A stretch of 10,497 nt of DNA from Bacillota bacterium (lineage in GTDB: Bacteria; Bacillota; Clostridia; Oscillospirales; Ruminococcaceae), in contig JAEZDF010000085.1 of assembly GCA_023429685.1 (NCBI GenBank), forward strand, positions 1 to 10,497, written 5' to 3'. Positions 6,760 to 10,497 of the stretch are shown piece after piece. The position numbers and the translations under genes were made by a program. The notes below the pieces were generated by a model that was not told the origin of the DNA, searched no databases, and saw nothing but the letters and a program-made list of their open reading frames with translations. Each line of letters begins with the position of its first letter. Position 1 is the first letter of the stretch.

Positions 6760-7344
6760 ATGCTTGCCTTTTACCTGTCTTTACTAGATACGGAAAGTGA
6801 AAAAGAAACGTTTACGGCACTCTACCGTCATTACGAAAGCGCGATGTACCACATCGCCTACGACATTGTGCGTGACGAGTACCTTGCCGAAGACGCCGTA
6901 CACAACGCATTTTTAAAGCTTGTGCGGTATCTTCCAAAAATTTCTGACGTGACCTGTCACAAAACGAGGGCCTTAACCGTTATTATAGTTAAGAACGCAG
7001 CAATCGATCTGTACCGCAAGCGGGCGGAGCATCACGAGGTGTTTGAGGATGCCCTGTCGCCGGAGCGGGAAGACACCGACGATCTGCCGCTGGACAAGGT
7101 GATTGAAGCCGAATATCTGGAGCAGCTTACCAATGGGCTCAAACAGCTTAACCCGGATCACCTTGATATCTTTACGCTGCGGTTTCTGCACGGCTACTCG
7201 GGTGACGAGATTGCGGATATCCTAAGCATTTCACCGGGTGCCGTGCGCCAACGGGTGAGCCGCGCCAAAAAGGCGGTGATTAAACTACTGGAGGAGATGA
7301 ATCACGATGCCGACCAATTATACGCTAAAAGCAGCGCTCCTTGA
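6760..7344 (+). CDS. ECF-like RNA polymerase sigma factor
   Basis: This is an alternative sigma factor of 194 residues. Region 2 spans roughly residues 18-90: FTALYRHYESAMYHIAYDIV, then LAEDAVHNAFLKLVRYL (the AEDAVHNAF motif that contacts core polymerase), then VIIVKNAAIDLYRKR, which corresponds to the -10-reading part. Region 4 spans about 114-178 with a helix-turn-helix, GYSGDEIADILSISPGAVRQRVSRAKKAV, which would read the -35. There is no region 1 or 3, as expected for the ECF group. The ATG at 6760 is chosen because GGAGAG lies 6 nt upstream; the overlapping GTG at 6757 is less well placed. The last 38 nt overlap the following gene, so the two are translationally close, as is usual for sigma/anti-sigma pairs. 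A copy of the putative target-promoter motif lies inside the coding region (6955-6983). Confidence 0.92.
   Translation: MLAFYLSLLDTESEKETFTALYRHYESAMYHIAYDIVRDEYLAEDAVHNAFLKLVRYLPKISDVTCHKTRALTVIIVKNAAIDLYRKRAEHHEVFEDALSPEREDTDDLPLDKVIEAEYLEQLTNGLKQLNPDHLDIFTLRFLHGYSGDEIADILSISPGAVRQRVSRAKKAVIKLLEEMNHDADQLYAKSSAP
6955..6983 (+). promoter_or_regulatory. Internal copy of the TGTCACAAAA-N13-CGTTAT promoter motif
   Basis: TGTCACAAAA (6955-6964) and CGTTAT (6978-6983) lie 13 nt apart inside the sigma-factor gene, identical in bases and spacing to the copies at 8031 and 8756. After CGTTAT, three bases then AGTTA follow, as at the 8756 copy. Transcription from here would start near 6990 and make the intact downstream membrane-protein (probable anti-sigma) gene but not the sigma factor. 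These bases also encode the TCHKTRALTVI segment, so part of the match may be due to protein constraint. Promoter activity is inferred. Confidence 0.5.
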
Positions 7345-8005
7345 TGCCGCGAGGGGGCATGAGGCGGGTGTTTCCTCTTATCTGGACGAATATACCGCTC
7401 TGCCCAAGCACCGTTTTTCACGGGGGTACCGCGCCCGCAGAAAAGAGCTGCAAAACCGCGTGGCGGGCAGGGTGCCGATTACCGGCACGAGCCTTCGTCT
7501 GCGTATATTGGTACCGCTTGTCGCCATATTAACGCTCTTTGCCGCGGCGATGAGCGTGCAGGCTGTTCGCGCGCCGATTATATCGTTTGCAAAACGGGTG
7601 TATCAGGAGATGACCGATTATTACCTGCGCGCTGACCCGGACAGCCCCACCGAGGATGCCGTGATCCCTACCGATTATGTGCTGGAGTATATTCCAGAGG
7701 GCTATACGCTGGCGGACACGAAGCAAAACCCAGTGTTGCTGATGCGGGTGTATCGCAATCCAAGCGGGGGTATGTTCATCGTTTCGCTGCATACATATGA
7801 AGAGGGGGCGAACATTTCCCTCGACACAGAAAATGCGCAGATGACCGAGACCGAGATACAAGGCTTGGACACGATTATCGCCAGCAAGGATACGGGAATA
7901 AACCTTTTGATGGTGGACACCTCGTCTCGGTTTGCGCTTAACATCGTGGGCACGTTGAGCATGGAGGATGTGGTGAAGACAGCTGAAAATTGTCGAATAA
8001 AATAA
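7307..8005 (+). CDS. Single-pass membrane protein with DUF4367-like domain, probable anti-sigma factor
   Basis: The 232-residue protein has a soluble basic N-terminal part (1-64), one membrane segment (about 66-88, RILVPLVAILTLFAAAMSVQAV) and an outside C-terminal domain (about 120-232). The C-terminal part, LEYIPEGYTLADT through LSMEDVVKTAENCRI, resembles DUF4367, a domain found in membrane proteins encoded next to ECF sigma factors in Clostridia. The likely job is to hold the sigma factor at the membrane until an envelope signal arrives. It lacks the HxxxCxxC zinc motif of the ZAS anti-sigma class, so the sigma-binding part would be of another type. The start overlaps the sigma gene by 38 nt, with AGGAG 10 nt upstream of the ATG. 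Assignment as anti-sigma rests on gene order and topology; the domain call is from memory of the family. Confidence 0.75.
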   Translation: MPTNYTLKAALLDAARGHEAGVSSYLDEYTALPKHRFSRGYRARRKELQNRVAGRVPITGTSLRLRILVPLVAILTLFAAAMSVQAVRAPIISFAKRVYQEMTDYYLRADPDSPTEDAVIPTDYVLEYIPEGYTLADTKQNPVLLMRVYRNPSGGMFIVSLHTYEEGANISLDTENAQMTETEIQGLDTIIASKDTGINLLMVDTSSRFALNIVGTLSMEDVVKTAENCRIK

Positions 8006-8019
8006 TTTTTTAAAAAATT
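8004..8019. repeat. AT-only perfect palindrome upstream of the 8031 promoter motif
   Basis: AATTTTTTAAAAAATT is a perfect 16-bp palindrome that overlaps the stop codon of the membrane-protein gene and is centred about 19 nt before TGTCAC. An A/T dyad at the same distance precedes the 8756 copy. The position fits an UP element for the polymerase alpha subunits. With no GC stem it is unlikely to be a terminator. Confidence 0.4.
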
Positions 8020-8030
8020 TACGAAAAAGC

Positions 8031-8059
8031 TGTCACAAAATCGCCCTTTCAAACGTTAT
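8031..8059 (+). promoter_or_regulatory. TGTCACAAAA-N13-CGTTAT promoter motif before the secreted-protein gene
   Basis: TGTCACAAAA (8031-8040) and CGTTAT (8054-8059) lie 37 bp upstream of the start codon at 8096. Taking TGTCAC as -35 and CGTTAT as -10, the spacer is 17 nt. No sigma-A promoter is evident here, and the -10 of the form CGTxAT is typical of ECF targets. It is the same composite motif as at 6955 and 8756, and the likely reader is the sigma factor encoded at 6760. Confidence 0.7.
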
Positions 8060-8095
8060 TAATAGTAACGCTAGTTTAGGGGAGGATTTATATCA

Positions 8096-8524
8096 ATGAA
8101 AGTTGTACTGAAAAGAGCTTTTTCCCTGCTTGTGTGCGTGTGTCTTCTATCTGTTACAGTCTTTGCTGTGAATGCGCCAATCCTCGACCCTTCGGATGCG
8201 ATTATTGCCCCAATGAACATCTATATCAGCAGCTCCAACCAAAACCTGAGCATCTCGGGCGGTACCGCGACCTGCTCGGCCAGCATGAGTGCGACATCCT
8301 CCATCACCAAGGTTAAGATTGTCTCAAGCCTTCAGTATTATCAAAACGGCAGCTGGACGACCCTGACCACCTTTACCACAAACGAAAACACAAACTATGC
8401 CTCACAGTACGAGACCTACTCGGTGACCAGCGGGCGCACCTATCGCCTATACACCACCTACTACGCCTATATTGGCACCAGTCTGGTAGAAAACTTCAGC
8501 AAATCGGTCTCCAAGAGCTACTAA
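8096..8524 (+). CDS. Small secreted protein, DUF6147-like
   Basis: This 142-residue protein has a clear signal peptide: MKVVLKR, then a hydrophobic core to about residue 22, with probable cleavage after VFA (24). There is no lipobox and no cell-wall anchor, so it is probably released or loosely bound. The mature part is rich in Ser, Thr, Tyr and Asn and looks like a small beta sandwich. The segments ITKVKIVSSLQYYQNGSWTTL, YSVTSGRTYRLYTTYYAYIG and VENFSKS follow the pattern of a family of clostridial exported proteins that I recall as DUF6147, of unknown function. GGGGAGG lies 10 nt before the ATG. The gene has its own promoter motif of the TGTCACAAAA-N13-CGTTAT type and its own strong terminator, so it is a single-gene unit probably controlled by the neighbouring sigma factor. 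Whether it is a signal, an effector or a surface protectant cannot be told. Confidence 0.8.
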   Translation: MKVVLKRAFSLLVCVCLLSVTVFAVNAPILDPSDAIIAPMNIYISSSNQNLSISGGTATCSASMSATSSITKVKIVSSLQYYQNGSWTTLTTFTTNENTNYASQYETYSVTSGRTYRLYTTYYAYIGTSLVENFSKSVSKSY

Positions 8525-8558
8525 ACATACTTACCTCTCGCAATACTGCGATTTCAAT

Positions 8559-8583
8559 GAGCATCCTCCATTGTAAGATGCTC
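8559..8583 (+). other. Hairpin between the secreted-protein stop and its terminator
   Basis: GAGCATC (8559-8565) pairs with GATGCTC (8577-8583) around an 11-nt loop. A competing pairing, CAATG with CATTG, overlaps it. There is no U-tract. It could protect the 3' end of the mRNA or be incidental. Confidence 0.4.
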
Positions 8584-8590
8584 GCTATCA

Positions 8591-8636
8591 ACACCCAAAA
8601 AGGGCGTAGACTTCGGTCTACGCCCTTTTTGGGTGT
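8591..8636 (+). terminator. Strong rho-independent terminator after the secreted-protein gene
   Basis: A perfect 21-bp stem (8591-8611 with 8616-8636) is capped by a TTCG tetraloop closed by C-G, the very stable cUUCGg type. The GC-rich inner 10 bp, GGGCGTAGAC, is preceded by AAAAA and followed by TTTTT, so it can end transcription in both directions. It lies 67 bp after the stop codon. Confidence 0.93.
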
Positions 8637-8727
8637 AAGGCTGTCCCCCTAATTTAATAGACAATATTATTGATGGTTTTCGTGCCGAAATTATAGAGAT
8701 TGCAAATAAACACGCGCGGGTTTTTGG

Positions 8728-8746
8728 TAATAATTTTAAATTATTA
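8728..8746. repeat. AT-only palindrome upstream of the 8756 promoter motif
   Basis: TAATAATTT-T-AAATTATTA is a perfect inverted repeat with 9-bp arms around one base. Its centre lies 19 nt before TGTCAC of the 8756 motif, matching the placement of the palindrome before the 8031 motif. It may be an UP element or a regulator site. Confidence 0.4.
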
Positions 8747-8755
8747 TAGTAACCG

Positions 8756-8784
8756 TGTCACAAAAGTATCCCCTCATCCGTTAT
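8756..8784 (+). promoter_or_regulatory. TGTCACAAAA-N13-CGTTAT promoter motif before the lipoprotein gene
   Basis: TGTCACAAAA (8756-8765) and CGTTAT (8779-8784) lie 50 bp upstream of the lipoprotein start at 8834. Over the whole 29 bp this copy matches the 8031 copy at 21 positions, including all 16 of the two boxes. It probably drives both lipoprotein genes and is a likely target of the sigma factor at 6760. Confidence 0.7.
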
Positions 8785-8833
8785 AACAGTTAGAAGCACA
8801 GGAAACGCCCTAGTCAGAAAGCGAGGGTTTGCA

Positions 8834-9853
8834 ATGAGCGGGTTTTACAGGACGACTGCGGTGTGGGCGGTTATGATGCTGTCCCTATGTATTGCGCTTG
8901 CCGCCTGCAGCGGGCAAAGGCAGGTGTCGGCGTTGGACGACGGCGGGGGAGAGAGTGTGGTACATAGGAATAACGAGGACGATGTCAGTGCGGAGGTAGA
9001 GAGCAAACGCACAGAACCCGAAATTAACTGGGGGGACGACGCGGATTTACTCAAACGCTTTGACGACCACGACGGAAGAAAGAACAACTACGGTGATTAT
9101 ATCATTACCGCACAGGCTGAGATAGACGGCAAAACATCCATCCCGCTTGTTTTGTCGCCCGAACACCTTGGCTCGGATTTTTTAACCGAACTCCATTTGC
9201 GGGACGCGGTAAACGAGCACCCCTCGCCGCCGGAGGATTTGGCAAGGGTGACGCTCTGTGTGACGGAGGCGGGTGTTTCTTACCAATATACCGTATACGA
9301 AAACGAAGTGATTTACACCGAGCAGGGCGGAAAAACGTATTATCTTGGGCTTGGGCTGCCCGGTACTATGTTTGCATCACAGCTTTCGGCGTTTACGGTG
9401 GCTGCGTTTGAACATTTAAGCGAGCAGCAGAACAAGATACCCGAGCTACCCGCATTTGACCCGTTTAATTATCAGCTTGCCCCCGACGACAAGGGAAACA
9501 GTGCGATACACAAGACCGATTTTTTTGCGGATGAATACGATGCAATCATTATTAGAATGAATTACGGGAATTTGTTTCCCCCTGTGCTGTTACGGAGTAG
9601 CAGCACAAAGGTAAGGGTTTTGGATAATCTCAACCGTATGGTGCAGCAAACTCCACCTGCAGTAGGCATGCTTGGTGGGTCCCATTCTGTTATTCGGGTG
9701 TTTAATAAAGACCACTGCTTAAATTATATACTAGCATCCTGGCAGCTTACCGATTGCCAAAACGGATTGACCTATGCGATACCCGACAGCGTGACAGAGG
9801 ATGTGGACCGGGCAGTCTCCTTTGAGCTGGTGTGCCTGTTTGAGGATGAATAG
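8834..9853 (+). CDS. Lipoprotein of unknown function
   Basis: The 339-residue protein has a lipoprotein signal: MSGFYR, a hydrophobic core, and lipobox LAAC with Cys25 as the lipid anchor. After the Cys comes a low-complexity acidic linker (about 26-70) and then a folded domain of about 270 residues with alternating strands, for example YGDYIITAQAEIDGKTSIPLVL, YQYTVYENEVIYTE and YDAIIIRMNYG. No family was recognised and no catalytic motif is obvious. GAGGG lies 6 nt before the ATG. It is exposed on the outer face of the membrane. The promoter motif upstream and the 58-bp gap to the next lipoprotein gene suggest a two-gene (or longer) operon under the neighbouring sigma factor. It could act as a sensor, a regulator of the anti-sigma factor, or an envelope-stress effector; these roles are guesses. 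Confidence 0.82.
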   Translation: MSGFYRTTAVWAVMMLSLCIALAACSGQRQVSALDDGGGESVVHRNNEDDVSAEVESKRTEPEINWGDDADLLKRFDDHDGRKNNYGDYIITAQAEIDGKTSIPLVLSPEHLGSDFLTELHLRDAVNEHPSPPEDLARVTLCVTEAGVSYQYTVYENEVIYTEQGGKTYYLGLGLPGTMFASQLSAFTVAAFEHLSEQQNKIPELPAFDPFNYQLAPDDKGNSAIHKTDFFADEYDAIIIRMNYGNLFPPVLLRSSSTKVRVLDNLNRMVQQTPPAVGMLGGSHSVIRVFNKDHCLNYILASWQLTDCQNGLTYAIPDSVTEDVDRAVSFELVCLFEDE

Positions 9854-9911
9854 AATGGGTAAGCGTTACATCCAATCGCAGAACACGGGAGGCTTAATAA
9901 AGAGGTGTATT

Positions 9912-10497
9912 ATGAAAAAGTTATTAGCGATAGTCTCATTATGCGTGTGCCTTTTGGTCGGCTGTGCCGTAGGGAGTATGCCGGGGCGCGAGGGCTTAAT
10001 TAACAAAAAGCCGGAAGATGCTGTGTCTGGCACCGTTTCGAATAATGAAGCACTTGAGGAGTATCTTTCTCAAAACAGCGAGTATATAGAGCCGACCTGT
10101 ACCGAGTGGGAGAATGGTCAGATTGCGTTTAAGGACGACTACCATTTTGACACCCTGTACAAGGTGTTGCAAGACGGTACAAAAATAGAAATATTAAATA
10201 AGGTGTCAAACTGGACGCCTTTTTCAGAGCACGAAATTCTTTTGGTATATGACGGTTATTTTCTCGTTAAGATAGACACGCAAGAGTGGACGACGCAAAC
10301 CATTTATGAATCAGAGCATCTCATGACGGCAATAAACACCAACGGAACGCTGGTATACCTTATAACAGAGAACAGTATCTATCGCCTTTTTTTACCGACC
10401 AATACGGTGGATCTTATAGTTAAAGACGAAATGTTTCACTTTCTTCTTGCCCCGTTTTCTACAACAGACATCGCTTGGGCTTCATACAACCCGGTGT
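9912..10497 (+). CDS. Second lipoprotein, 3' end outside the window
   Basis: The frame opens at the ATG at 9912, with GAGGTG about 4 nt upstream, and is still open at the window edge after 195 codons. The translation starts MKKLLAIVSLCVCLLVGC, a lipoprotein signal with lipobox LVGC and Cys18 as anchor. An acidic linker follows, then repeated short strand pairs: QIAFKDDYHFDTLYKV, EILLVYDGYFLVKIDTQEW, GTLVYLITENSIYRLFLP. These strand pairs, each about 40 residues apart, resemble blades of a beta-propeller, but no family was recognised and the missing C-terminus prevents a firm call. The gene follows the first lipoprotein by 58 bp with no terminator or separate promoter between, so the two are probably cotranscribed from the motif at 8756. 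Base composition is more AT-rich than in the genes to the left. Confidence 0.75.
   Translation, partial: MKKLLAIVSLCVCLLVGCAVGSMPGREGLINKKPEDAVSGTVSNNEALEEYLSQNSEYIEPTCTEWENGQIAFKDDYHFDTLYKVLQDGTKIEILNKVSNWTPFSEHEILLVYDGYFLVKIDTQEWTTQTIYESEHLMTAINTNGTLVYLITENSIYRLFLPTNTVDLIVKDEMFHFLLAPFSTTDIAWASYNPV

Noticed and set aside
8639..8746. Protein-like 36-codon open frame ending with ...EIANKHARVFGNNFKLL before a TAG, between the terminator and the 8756 promoter motif
   Set aside because: It has no start codon in frame and no ribosome binding site, and 36 open codons are not unusual by chance. It may be a gene remnant but cannot be supported.

Overview
The window looks like a chromosomal segment of a low-to-mid-GC Gram-positive bacterium of the class Clostridia (Firmicutes/Bacillota), possibly an Oscillospiraceae-type gut organism. 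The evidence is strong Shine-Dalgarno sites, a pyruvate kinase with the extra C-terminal phosphohistidine-type domain found in Bacillus and Clostridia, a clostripain-family (C11) lipoprotein, a sigma factor paired with a DUF4367-like membrane protein, and a DUF6147-like secreted protein. Genus cannot be decided from the sequence. No rRNA, tRNA, CRISPR array, insertion sequence or phage gene was seen.

Left half (1-5525), all genes on the minus strand: the first 21 codons of an unidentified gene (1-64) with its own promoter; a C11 cysteine-peptidase lipoprotein (380-2401) closed by a strong hairpin terminator; a 66-residue TM2-domain membrane protein (2693-2893) with a clear housekeeping promoter and terminator; pyruvate kinase (3085-4827); and a DedA-family membrane protein (4908-5525) lying 80 bp upstream of pyruvate kinase and probably cotranscribed with it. 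A gap of about 550 bp (5526-6072) then divides the two divergent halves.

Right half (6073-10497), all genes on the plus strand: ribose-5-phosphate isomerase B with a textbook terminator, then what looks like one regulatory unit. This unit is an ECF-like sigma factor (6760-7344), an overlapping single-pass membrane protein that is probably its anti-sigma factor (7307-8005), a small secreted protein (8096-8524), and two lipoproteins of unknown function (8834-9853 and 9912 to the window edge).

The main discovery is a composite promoter-like motif, TGTCACAAAA-N13-CGTTAT. It occurs three times in identical form and spacing, always on the plus strand and only inside this unit: upstream of the secreted protein (8031), upstream of the first lipoprotein (8756), and inside the sigma-factor coding region (6955), where it could drive the anti-sigma gene. 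The sigma gene itself has an ordinary sigma-A promoter (6624-6651). The simplest model is that basal transcription makes the sigma factor, an envelope signal releases it, and it then turns on the surface proteins and, through the internal promoter, its own inhibitor. The motif matches are seen directly; the circuit is inferred.
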